DNA of 17,147 nt from an uncultured Eubacterium sp. (lineage in GTDB: Bacteria; Bacillota; Clostridia; Peptostreptococcales; Anaerovoracaceae): assembly GCA_900542385.1 (NCBI GenBank), contig UQNP01000026.1:1-17147 (forward strand). The letters are read 5' to 3'. Shown piece by piece: positions 8,477 to 15,688 of this stretch. Under the pieces are notes generated by a model. The model worked only from the letters and a program-made list of their open reading frames with translations. It searched no databases and was not told the origin of the DNA. A program made the position numbers and the translations under genes. Every line of letters starts with the position of its first letter. The first letter of the stretch is position 1.

Positions 8477-9148
8477 ATGGCTAAAATATTAGTTGCTGAT
8501 GACGAACAGAAAATAAGAGAGGTTATACGCGAATACTCCGAATTCAACGGACACGAAGTTACGGAAGCTGCAGACGGCATGACTGCTGTAGGTCTCTGCA
8601 AACTCAACGACTACGACCTTATAATAATGGATATCATGATGCCTAAGCTTGACGGATTTTCCGCATGCAAGGAGATAAAGAAAATAAAAGATATACCTAT
8701 AATCATGCTCTCTGCAAGAAGTGAAGAATACGACAAATTATTTGGATTCGAGCTGGGTATAGACGACTATGTCGTTAAACCTTTCAGTCCAAAAGAACTC
8801 ATGGCCCGTGTCAATGCAGTTCTGTCCAGGAACAGTGCTATCGAAAAACCGTCTGAAAAGGTCATGAAATTCGATGGTCTTGAAATAAATATACCTGCCA
8901 GGACAGTAACCGTTGACGGAGAAAAGATAGAGCTCACACCTAAAGAATACGATCTGCTTTTCTACCTTGTAGAAAACAAGAACATCGCACTTTCGCGAGA
9001 CAAGCTGCTTTCCGATATATGGGGCTATGATTTCTTCGGCGATGACAGAACTATAGATACTCACATAAAGAATCTCCGAAACAATCTGGGGAAATACAGG
9101 GATTACATCGTTACACTGAGAGGAGTAGGTTACAAATTTGAAGCTTAA
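8477..9148 (+). CDS. OmpR-family two-component response regulator
   Basis: A 223-residue DNA-binding response regulator. Residues 1 to about 120 form the receiver domain, with acidic pair D9/D10, phosphoacceptor D52 (in IIMDIMMPKLDG), a conserved serine in MLSARSE and K101 in VVKPFSP. Residues about 125-223 are the OmpR/PhoB winged helix, with typical LTPKEYDLLFYLVEN and TIDTHIKNLRNNLG segments and a final RGVGYKFE. The ATG follows AAGGAGG by 7 bases. It overlaps the sensor kinase gene by 11 bases. The upstream region carries the oppositely directed CarD promoter. I see only weak plus-strand candidates, such as a TACAAT at 8398-8403 without a good -35. The signal and regulon are unknown. Confidence 0.96.
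   Translation: MAKILVADDEQKIREVIREYSEFNGHEVTEAADGMTAVGLCKLNDYDLIIMDIMMPKLDGFSACKEIKKIKDIPIIMLSARSEEYDKLFGFELGIDDYVVKPFSPKELMARVNAVLSRNSAIEKPSEKVMKFDGLEINIPARTVTVDGEKIELTPKEYDLLFYLVENKNIALSRDKLLSDIWGYDFFGDDRTIDTHIKNLRNNLGKYRDYIVTLRGVGYKFEA
9121..9140 (+). promoter_or_regulatory. Ribosome binding site and TTG start of the sensor kinase
   Basis: AGGAG at 9121-9125, a 12-base spacer and a TTG at 9138-9140, all inside the last codons of the response regulator. The long spacing and rare start should keep kinase levels below regulator levels. Confidence 0.7.
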
Positions 9149-10622
9149 ACTCGACTACAGAAGTATAAAATTCAAAACGTGGCTGTATTTTATCCTGTTT
9201 ACAACGTTTTTGATGATAATACTGTGGTTCCTTCAGGTCCTCTTTCTGAACAACTTCTACGAAGTCATGAAAACGGAGCAGACCAACAACATAGTCAAAA
9301 ACATAGAACAGACCTATGAAAACAGCGGCAGCGAGAAATTTCTCGAAAGCATCGAGAATATATCGGATACCAACGATATGTATATATACATATCGTCTTT
9401 TGACGGGAGCACTATGTACTTCAAGCCATCGGGAGATACTACAAGCTCACGCTATTATTCAAAACAGATAGAGATCGTGAATCAGCGTCTTCTGGATACT
9501 CAGCTTGATTCCGTTTCTCTGAGGATAAAAGGGCTTGACGATTCCAAAGAAGTCCTCGCCTACGGCAGCGTACTGATAGATAAGAACAAAACACCTCTTA
9601 TCGTGTACATTTTTTCACCGCTCTGGCCTGTATCCTCCACGATACAGATCCTTACAAATCAGCTGATATATATGACATTCATTTCCCTGATGCTGGCGTG
9701 CTGTATTTCATTCTATCTTTCAGTAAGGATAACACGTCCTATAAGAAATATCGCTAATTCAGCAGAAAGACTCGCAGGCGGTGAATACGGCGTAGTGTTC
9801 AAAGGAGGTCACTATACTGAAATAGACAATCTGGCGGACACGCTCACAAGAGCATCCATCCAGCTGGAAAAATCCGATATGCTTCAAAAGGACCTGATAG
9901 CAAACGTCTCTCACGACCTGAGAACACCTCTCACCATGATAAAATCCTATGCTGAAATGATAAAGGATATTTCCGGGAACAACCCGAAAAAGAGAGAGGA
10001 GCACTTACAGGTCATCATAGACGAAACAGACAGACTGAACGGTCTTGTAAACGACCTTCTCACCATATCACGAATGCAGTCCGGTAAAATGACTTTGGAA
10101 AGAAGCAATTTCAGCATCACCGATGCTGCTGCAAGTATAATAAACACCTACAGGATAATGGAGGAGGATGAGGGATATCATTTCAACCTGAAATCTCCGG
10201 TAAACTTCATAGTAAACGGTGATGAGGACAAGATAAAGCAGGTGATATTCAATCTGTTCACCAACGCAATAAAATTCTGCGGTGACGATAAAACAGTAAA
10301 CATAGTTCTTAAAAGACGAGGCAAATTCGTTATGTGCAAAGTCGAAGACCATGGAGTAGGCATACCCGACGAAGAACTGAAACACGTATGGGAAAGATAC
10401 TATAAAGCAAGCTCCAACATGGTACGCGCCTCGGAAGGCTCAGGTCTGGGTCTTTCCATAGTCAAGGAGATACTTACTTTGCACAAGGTGAATTTCGGAG
10501 TAGACAGCACCGTAGGCAAAGGTACCACTTTCTGGTTTGAACTCAACTTTGTAAAAAGTGAAAAAATAAACAAAAATACTAACGTTAATGAACTCCAGGA
10601 AAAGGATGAAACAGAAATATGA
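9138..10622 (+). CDS. Membrane sensor histidine kinase, TTG start
   Basis: A 494-residue HisKA-type kinase. Transmembrane helix 1 covers about residues 14-38 and an extracytoplasmic sensing domain about 39-172. Helix 2 covers about 175-197, followed by a HAMP domain to about 250. The HisKA helix has the phosphoacceptor H259 (ANVSHDLRTPL). The ATPase domain has the N box (FNLFTNAIKF), G1 (DHGVGIP) and G2 (GSGLGLS). The only plausible start is the TTG at 9138-9140: an in-frame TAG lies 9 bases before it and the next ATG is inside helix 1. AGGAG (9121-9125) lies 12 bases upstream, within the end of the response regulator gene, so the two are translationally coupled. The 141-residue sensor region resembles nothing I can name. 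Confidence 0.95.
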   Translation: MKLKLDYRSIKFKTWLYFILFTTFLMIILWFLQVLFLNNFYEVMKTEQTNNIVKNIEQTYENSGSEKFLESIENISDTNDMYIYISSFDGSTMYFKPSGDTTSSRYYSKQIEIVNQRLLDTQLDSVSLRIKGLDDSKEVLAYGSVLIDKNKTPLIVYIFSPLWPVSSTIQILTNQLIYMTFISLMLACCISFYLSVRITRPIRNIANSAERLAGGEYGVVFKGGHYTEIDNLADTLTRASIQLEKSDMLQKDLIANVSHDLRTPLTMIKSYAEMIKDISGNNPKKREEHLQVIIDETDRLNGLVNDLLTISRMQSGKMTLERSNFSITDAAASIINTYRIMEEDEGYHFNLKSPVNFIVNGDEDKIKQVIFNLFTNAIKFCGDDKTVNIVLKRRGKFVMCKVEDHGVGIPDEELKHVWERYYKASSNMVRASEGSGLGLSIVKEILTLHKVNFGVDSTVGKGTTFWFELNFVKSEKINKNTNVNELQEKDETEI

Positions 10623-11446
10623 TAAGCAATAAAAATGATCAAAACAGCCCTATAATATGCTGTGATCTCCACACGCACACAGGGTTTTCCGATGACTGCG
10701 ACGTACCTGCGGACACAATGATACAGGGAGCCGTAAAGGCAGGCATAAAAACTCTTGCCATAACCGACCACCATGATCCCGGCTACCCTGATCCCGAATT
10801 TCCATTTCTGCTGGATATCGACAGCTACTATTCCTTCATGAAAAACGCCAAATACCGTTATATGGATCAGATCGAGCTCCTGATCGGCATGGAGATAGGC
10901 ATAATGAAGGGGCAGTATGATAAAGCCAACGAATACATAAACAAATACCCTTTCGATGTGATAATCGGCTCATTTCACTGCATGCGGAACGATGATATGT
11001 ACAGGTTTGATTTTTCAAAAGCTGATACCGGTTTTCTGCTTAAAGATTTCTATGAGTATATGTACGAATGTCTGCTGGAATTCGACAACTTCGATATCGC
11101 GGGTCATTTCAGCATAATGGACAGATACATAGGGCAAATATGCGACTATTCCCAGTGCATGGATACGATAGATGAAATACTCAAACTGCTTATAAAAAAG
11201 GGGAAAGGCATCGAAATAAACACATCAAACTTCAGGTACGGCACCGATTCATGGCTCCCGAGAGAATCCATTCTCAGAAGATATGTGGAGCTTGGCGGCA
11301 AAATGCTGACCTTCGGCTCCGATGCACATTCTCCGGAATACTATATGTATCACTTCAAAGACGCTGTGGAATTTGCAAAATCTCTCGGATTTAAATATTA
11401 CTGTCAGTTCCGGGCAAGGAAGCCTGAATTTCAGCTTCTGCCTTAA
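10619..11446 (+). CDS. PHP-domain phosphoesterase, histidinol-phosphatase (HisJ/HisK) type
   Basis: A 275-residue PHP-superfamily protein. Likely metal ligands are visible in the expected order: H18 and H20 in DLHTHTGFSDD, with D25; H51/H52 in ITDHHD; E92 in GMEIG; H120 in GSFHC; H163 in AGHFS; and D235/H237 in GSDAHSP. Length and motif order match the trinuclear-metal histidinol-phosphatase subfamily. No his genes are nearby, and PHP proteins also act on other phosphoesters, so histidinol phosphate is only a default guess. The ATG overlaps the sensor kinase stop codon as ATGA, placing the protein in one translational unit with the two-component system. That could mean a metabolic or signalling role linked to the same stimulus. 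Confidence 0.9.
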   Translation: MISNKNDQNSPIICCDLHTHTGFSDDCDVPADTMIQGAVKAGIKTLAITDHHDPGYPDPEFPFLLDIDSYYSFMKNAKYRYMDQIELLIGMEIGIMKGQYDKANEYINKYPFDVIIGSFHCMRNDDMYRFDFSKADTGFLLKDFYEYMYECLLEFDNFDIAGHFSIMDRYIGQICDYSQCMDTIDEILKLLIKKGKGIEINTSNFRYGTDSWLPRESILRRYVELGGKMLTFGSDAHSPEYYMYHFKDAVEFAKSLGFKYYCQFRARKPEFQLLP

Positions 11447-11453
11447 ATCGACG

Positions 11454-11510
11454 GCTGATACAGGCCGGCAAGTAATACCGACCGAAAATATCAGCGATTA
11501 TTTTTTATCT
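11454..11510 (+). terminator. Possible terminator after the PHP gene
   Basis: GCTGATA (11454-11460) and TATCAGC (11489-11495) pair around a 28-base loop that itself holds a small CGG/CCG stem. A T-rich tract (TTATTTTTTAT, 11498-11508) follows. The interior loops make it weak, and the hairpin at 11557-11594 may be the real end of the operon. Confidence 0.35.
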
Positions 11511-11539
11511 TGATTTTTTTAATTTTTTTGTGATATACT
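11510..11539 (+). promoter_or_regulatory. Sigma-A promoter upstream of the MFS transporter
   Basis: TTGATT (11510-11515), an 18-base spacer and TATACT (11534-11539) set in a T-rich stretch. Transcription should start near 11545-11547, some 80 bases before the MFS ATG and before the terminator-like hairpin. This makes the leader a candidate attenuator. Confidence 0.65.
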
Positions 11540-11544
11540 GACTG

Positions 11545-11628
11545 ATGTTGAGTAGCGAAAGCGTAAGTCCAAACGGACTTGCGCTTTTTCTTTTGACGAA
11601 ATATAAAAACAAGAGAGGTAAAAGATGA
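11545..11628 (+). CDS. Possible 27-codon leader peptide over the attenuator
   Basis: An ATG at 11545 opens a 27-residue frame (beginning MLSSESVSPNGLALFLL and ending in a very basic tail) that runs through the hairpin. It stops at a TGA overlapping the MFS ATG as ATGA. The ATG coincides with the predicted transcription start, so translation would have to be leaderless, and no ribosome binding site is visible. A frame of this length has a fair chance of arising at random. Confidence 0.2.
   Translation: MLSSESVSPNGLALFLLTKYKNKRGKR
11557..11594 (+). terminator. Intrinsic terminator or attenuator before the MFS gene
   Basis: GCGTAAGTCC (11561-11570) pairs with GGACTTGCGC (11575-11584), with one G-T wobble and a four-base AAAC loop. 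It is followed by TTTTTCTTTT, and GAAA on the left side extends the stem against the T-run. It may end the two-component/PHP operon. It also lies downstream of the predicted MFS promoter, so MFS transcripts would have to read through it. Confidence 0.8.
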
Positions 11629-12806
11629 ACATAAAAAGCAGACGAAGAAAATTAACAGTAACTATACTCTCGCTGTCGCTTCTGACAGTCATGGCAGGCG
11701 CCGCAGTAGCACCTGCTCTCGATGTTATAAAAAACAGTTTTCCAAATACCAGCCAAACGCTCATACAGATGATAATCAGCATCCCCGCCCTGTTCATATT
11801 CCTTACTAATATGATCTTTCCCCGTCTCTGCAAGATCTTCAGAGCTAAGGAGCTGGCTGTATCTGCGCTGATTTTGTACGCTTTCGGAGGCTGCGCCGCA
11901 GGATTGTTCAGCAATATATACGTGATACTCATGTTCAGAGCTGTCGTTGGTATAGGCGTCGGTATAATAATGCCTATGTCCACAGGACTTATCTCTTTCT
12001 ACTATACCAGAGATAAACAGGACAGACTTATGGGATATTCGTCAGCCATGAATCAAATGGGCGGCGTAATATCCACTTTTCTTTCAGGCATACTCGCTGC
12101 TGTGAGCTGGCGGCTCAGTTTCCTTGTATATCTTATGGGACTTTTCAGCATAGTACTGTGCATAGCATTTCTGCCCAATGAAAAGATATCGAAAAACAGC
12201 CAGAAAAGGGAAAAAGGTGTTTTTAAAAAATACTATTCTTTTGCAGCAGCTATATTCATCCTCATGTTCACATTCTTCATATACCCTGCTGAATTCGCCA
12301 TAGAAACTTCAAAGGACGGTATCATTTCCCAACACTACATAGCTGTAATAATGGCGGGAATGGATCTCATCGCATTTTTCGGAGGTCTGTCCTACGTCCA
12401 CATAAAAAAACATTTCGGAAGCGGGACAAAATTCGTTGCACCCCTTATGTTTCTGGCAGGATATACAGCACTTACCCTGCTGAGGGGATGGCCCGGAGCG
12501 ATAATAGGATCGTGTCTGATAGGGTTTGCCAACGGCCTTGGAATACCATTCATCATATCCACTGCTTCACGCAAAGCCGGAAAATCCGCCGCTACTACGG
12601 TAATGCCGCTGGTCTCAATGGCTATGTACCTTGCTCAATTCCTTACACCGATAATCCTCTCGGTAATAACAGGAGCTGTCGGCATTACTTCTCCGGATCA
12701 CGTTCCATATATCATAGCCTGCGTATCGGCAGCGATACTAATATTATGGTCATTCCTCATAAAAGGAAACGAAAAGCCGAGGCACAGCGTTATAAGAGAA
12801 AATTAA
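11625..12806 (+). CDS. MFS transporter (12-helix, DHA1-like)
   Basis: A 393-residue major facilitator with about twelve membrane helices in two six-helix halves. A central basic cytoplasmic loop (NSQKREKGVFKK, about residues 190-203) separates the halves. The helix 2-3 region carries a degenerate motif A (PRLCKIFRAKELA), and helix 4 has the RAVVGIGVGIIMP segment common in drug/proton antiporters. Exporters of this size often pump drugs or metabolites, but the substrate is not predictable. The short N-terminus is basic (MNIKSRRRKL), which fits a cytoplasmic start. AGAGAGG lies 6-7 bases before the ATG. It appears to be a single-gene unit between an attenuator-like hairpin and a strong terminator. 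Confidence 0.92.
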   Translation: MNIKSRRRKLTVTILSLSLLTVMAGAAVAPALDVIKNSFPNTSQTLIQMIISIPALFIFLTNMIFPRLCKIFRAKELAVSALILYAFGGCAAGLFSNIYVILMFRAVVGIGVGIIMPMSTGLISFYYTRDKQDRLMGYSSAMNQMGGVISTFLSGILAAVSWRLSFLVYLMGLFSIVLCIAFLPNEKISKNSQKREKGVFKKYYSFAAAIFILMFTFFIYPAEFAIETSKDGIISQHYIAVIMAGMDLIAFFGGLSYVHIKKHFGSGTKFVAPLMFLAGYTALTLLRGWPGAIIGSCLIGFANGLGIPFIISTASRKAGKSAATTVMPLVSMAMYLAQFLTPIILSVITGAVGITSPDHVPYIIACVSAAILILWSFLIKGNEKPRHSVIREN

Positions 12807-12832
12807 ACCTTTATCGCATACAAATATAAAAT

Positions 12833-12887
12833 AAAACACTTTCACGGCCCTGCGAGAGGGATTGTAGGACACGTGAAAGTGTTTTTT
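12833..12887. terminator. Bidirectional terminator with a structured loop
   Basis: AAAACACTTTCACG (12833-12846) and CGTGAAAGTGTTTT (12872-12885) form a perfect 14-bp stem with A- and T-rich outer ends, so it can terminate from both sides. It lies between the convergent MFS and aminotransferase genes. The 25-base loop is unusually large and contains its own CCCT/AGGG mini-stem (12848-12860). Confidence 0.88.
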
Positions 12888-12958
12888 ATTGTATCTGTTT
12901 TACCTATGATATTTACGCCATCATTCTTCAGCATTATCAGCTCTGAACTGAGCTTATA

Positions 12959-14050
12959 TTATGCAAGACATCCTTTAAGCACTTCAAGGAATTCTTCACA
13001 GTCCGCAGGATAGATCTCTCCCATATTAGCAACCTGGAACATTCCCATGGCTTCAAATTTGCCTTTACCGCTGTATACCACATATCCCTTAGCTTCCATA
13101 TCAGCAAGGAACTGTTTAAGATCCTTTCCTTCAGGAAGGAAAACAGAAGTTACTGTGCTTGCCATCTTGGCATCATCTTCTATGAGGAACTTAAGCCCCA
13201 TATCCTTCATTCCCTTTCTGAGGATTCCGGCACACTCCTTATATCTTGCAACTCTCGCTTCAACACCTCCGTCTGCAAGAGCATTGTCCAGAGCAGTCCT
13301 GAGCGCCCAGAACAGATTTACGTTAGGAGTGTTAGGAGTCTGGTTATCTGTCTTAGCTTTGATGTAATGTTTAGCTAAATTGAGATATACATTTTTGCCC
13401 ATTTCAGGAGTAAGGGTTTCAAGAGCATCTATTTTTCCGCATACATATGCAGAGCCGGGATATGCTCCCAAGCATTTTCCGCCCACTGAAGTAGCGAAAG
13501 TTATGTTCATATCAACCACATCTATAAGCTCTCCGGCAGCTGCGGAAACGCAGTCTACGAAAAACCACTTTCCGTATTTGGCTGCAACTTTGCCGACTTC
13601 CTTGACCGGATTTATCATTCCTGTGGAAGTTTCATGGAATACCATTGCAACTACTTTGATATCATCATCGGCAGCCATTATTTTCTCTATTTTTTCTACA
13701 TCAGGATATTCAGCCCATTCGAATTCACAATCAACGAGAGGAATCTGATACTTCTCTATTATCTCAAGAAGTCTTCCTCCGAATTCTCCGTTCCTTATGA
13801 GCATTACTTTTTCTCCCTCATTGAATATGGATGAAAGCACCGTCTCATTGGAAGATGTTCCGGAGCCTGATATTATCATTGATCTGTAAGTATCGTCTGC
13901 TTTAAAAAGTTTGTTTATCTTAGCTGTAGTATCTGCAAAGAGTTCTTCGAATTCCTTACCTCTGTGGCAGATATCGTAATGTGTCAGTGCCTGTCTTACA
14001 TTCTCTTTTACCATAACAGGTCCCGGACTGAATAATTTTGGTGCGCTCAT
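12959..14050 (-). CDS. Class V PLP aminotransferase, PhnW/alanine-glyoxylate type
   Basis: A 363-residue fold-type I PLP enzyme, closest by motif to 2-aminoethylphosphonate-pyruvate transaminase (PhnW). Visible parts are KLFSPGPV at the start, SGSGTSSNE (61-69), FHETSTGMINPVKEVG (138-153), the pyridine-binding aspartate D166 in FVDCVSAAAGE, and the Schiff-base lysine K192 in SVGGKCLGAYPG. The C-terminal motif, FRIGNIGE in PhnW, reads FQVANMGE here. The arginine that binds the substrate's acidic group across class V enzymes is therefore glutamine, confirmed by the CAG codon. No phosphonate genes are near, so the true amine is uncertain. AAAGGAGTGT precedes the ATG. It lies 91 bases downstream of the FGGY kinase, with a weak hairpin between, and is probably co-transcribed with it. 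Confidence 0.88.
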   Translation of the reverse strand: MSAPKLFSPGPVMVKENVRQALTHYDICHRGKEFEELFADTTAKINKLFKADDTYRSMIISGSGTSSNETVLSSIFNEGEKVMLIRNGEFGGRLLEIIEKYQIPLVDCEFEWAEYPDVEKIEKIMAADDDIKVVAMVFHETSTGMINPVKEVGKVAAKYGKWFFVDCVSAAAGELIDVVDMNITFATSVGGKCLGAYPGSAYVCGKIDALETLTPEMGKNVYLNLAKHYIKAKTDNQTPNTPNVNLFWALRTALDNALADGGVEARVARYKECAGILRKGMKDMGLKFLIEDDAKMASTVTSVFLPEGKDLKQFLADMEAKGYVVYSGKGKFEAMGMFQVANMGEIYPADCEEFLEVLKGCLA

Positions 14051-14118
14051 TTCTACACTCCTTTCAAAATCACATTAAATTTCTCATGTCATCTTTCATC
14101 ATTTGCTATTGATTTATT

Positions 14119-14138
14119 AAAACAGCTATCACTGTTTT
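14119..14138 (-). terminator. Weak hairpin between kinase and aminotransferase
   Basis: AAAACAG and CTGTTTT form a 7-bp stem with a 6-base loop three bases past the kinase stop codon. On the minus strand the stem ends in TTTT and then AATAAAT. It may partly terminate or stabilise the kinase message; no promoter for the aminotransferase alone is evident after it. Confidence 0.45.
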
Positions 14139-14141
14139 TGC

Positions 14142-15641
14142 CTATTCTTCAGACCAGTTCTTAGCCCTTTCAACTGCTCTGTGCCAATTATACAGAAGAG
14201 TTTCTCTCTCTTCCGCCCCCATCTTAGGCTCGTATCTCTTAGCCAGCTTCCAGTTGCTTGCAAGATCTTCTATAGAATCGAATTCACCTATGCCGAGGGC
14301 TGCCAGCTGTGCTGCTCCAAGAGCCGTCGTATCCTTTATCACCGGTACGTCTACCGGTATGCCGAGTATATCGGCCTGGAACTGCATCAGGAAATTATTT
14401 GCAACAGCCCCTCCATCTGCTCGCAGAATAGTTATCGGCATACTTGCATCCATGTTCATTACATCCAAATTGTCTTTTACCTGATATGCAGTGGACTCAA
14501 GGGTAGCTCTGACTATATGCTCTCTCGTAGTGCCTCCTGTTATACCGACCATCGTGCCTCTTGCATAGGAATCCCAGTGAGGCGCTGCAAGTCCCGAAAA
14601 TGCAGGTACGAAATAAACTCCTCCGTTGGACTTGGCATCATATGCCATCTGCTCAGTCTGAGCTGCATTGTCTATTATCTTTATTCCGTCTCTGAGCCAC
14701 TGCGTAGCTGCTCCGGTTATATATATGCCTCCATCAAGCGCAAAGGACATTTTTTTATTAAGTCTCCACGCAACGGTGGTCAGAAGTCCGTTCTTTGAGT
14801 ATACGGCTTTGTTTCCCGTGTTCATAAGCATGAAGCACCCTGTGCCGTATGTGCACTTTATAGTTCCCGGCGAAAAGCATGCCTGTCCGAACAATGCCGC
14901 CTGCTGGTCTACAACCGAACCCGATATAGGAATCCTTGCGCCAAGAAAATCAAGAGGATCGGTGTATCCGTAAACCATAGCGCTGTCGCATATTTCCGGC
15001 AGTATTGCTCTGTTTATGCCGAGGATATCGAGGATCTCGTCATCCCACTTCCCCGTATGTATGTTCAGCATCATCGTTCTTGAGGCAGTGGAGCAATCCG
15101 TAACATGGACTCTTCCGTGGGTCATCTTCCATATGAGCCATGAATCGAGAGTTCCGGCAAGTACCCTTCCTTCTTTTATTTTTTCCTTGACCCCGTCAAC
15201 ATTGTCTATGATCCACTTTATTTTCGGACCGCTGAAATAAGAATCAGCCATAAGTCCTGTCTTTTCTCTTATCAGCTCTCCATGATCTTTAGTAAGCTCA
15301 TCGGCATATCTGGCCATTCTTCTGTCCTGCCACACTATAGCATTGTAAAGAGGAGCTCCCGTAATCTTATCCCAGAGCATTACCGTCTCCCCCTGATTGT
15401 CTATACCTATACAGGCAACATCTTCAGGATCTACGTCTCCAACTTCAAGGGCCATAGTCATCGACTCGATCACCCTCTGCCATAATTCAAGGGGATCATG
15501 CTCTACCCAGCCAGGCTTAGGATAATACTGTTTATGTTCCTTATAACCTCTCGCTACGATGTTCCAATTCTCATCGAGGATCAATGTTGTCGTTCCCGTA
15601 GTCCCCTGATCCAGGCCAATGTAATACTTTTTCTTTTTCAT
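14142..15641 (-). CDS. FGGY-family kinase, glycerol-kinase-like with altered substrate site
   Basis: A 499-residue sugar/polyol kinase that aligns over its whole length with glycerol kinase (GlpK), which phosphorylates glycerol with ATP. Conserved parts are GLDQGTTG (9-16), YPKPGWVEHDP (40-50), NAIVWQDRR (100-108), SYFSG (134-138), the catalytic D245 with Q246 in VVDQQAALFG, TYGTGCFMLMNTG (264-276) and RADGGAVANNFLMQFQAD. The canonical NQRET is NQGET here: the arginine that binds glycerol hydroxyls (R83 of the mature E. coli enzyme) is glycine at residue 84, encoded by GGG. W104, Y135, D245, Q246 and F270 are kept. No glpF or glpD is nearby. This suggests a related but different polyol or amino-alcohol substrate; plain glycerol kinase is still possible. 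AGGAAA precedes the ATG, 47 bases past the AraC gene. Confidence 0.9.
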   Translation of the reverse strand: MKKKKYYIGLDQGTTGTTTLILDENWNIVARGYKEHKQYYPKPGWVEHDPLELWQRVIESMTMALEVGDVDPEDVACIGIDNQGETVMLWDKITGAPLYNAIVWQDRRMARYADELTKDHGELIREKTGLMADSYFSGPKIKWIIDNVDGVKEKIKEGRVLAGTLDSWLIWKMTHGRVHVTDCSTASRTMMLNIHTGKWDDEILDILGINRAILPEICDSAMVYGYTDPLDFLGARIPISGSVVDQQAALFGQACFSPGTIKCTYGTGCFMLMNTGNKAVYSKNGLLTTVAWRLNKKMSFALDGGIYITGAATQWLRDGIKIIDNAAQTEQMAYDAKSNGGVYFVPAFSGLAAPHWDSYARGTMVGITGGTTREHIVRATLESTAYQVKDNLDVMNMDASMPITILRADGGAVANNFLMQFQADILGIPVDVPVIKDTTALGAAQLAALGIGEFDSIEDLASNWKLAKRYEPKMGAEERETLLYNWHRAVERAKNWSEE

Positions 15642-15688
15642 CGTGATTTCCTTTCTGCACTAATTCCGCGGCTTTCTAATTTTCGCCT

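Noticed and set aside
9797..9812. AAAGGAGG inside the sensor kinase gene, as a possible internal translation start.
   Set aside because: No in-frame ATG is suitably placed after it, and the site falls inside the HAMP region, so it is most likely chance.
11579..11607. TTGCGC-N17-TATAAA as the main MFS promoter.
   Set aside because: Transcription would begin within or next to the ribosome binding site, and the -35 lies in the terminator stem. The upstream TTGATT-N18-TATACT is better.
14181..14798. A 205-codon plus-strand frame opposite the FGGY kinase.
   Set aside because: It is Cys/Tyr/Ser-rich nonsense opposite a highly conserved kinase, with no ribosome binding site.
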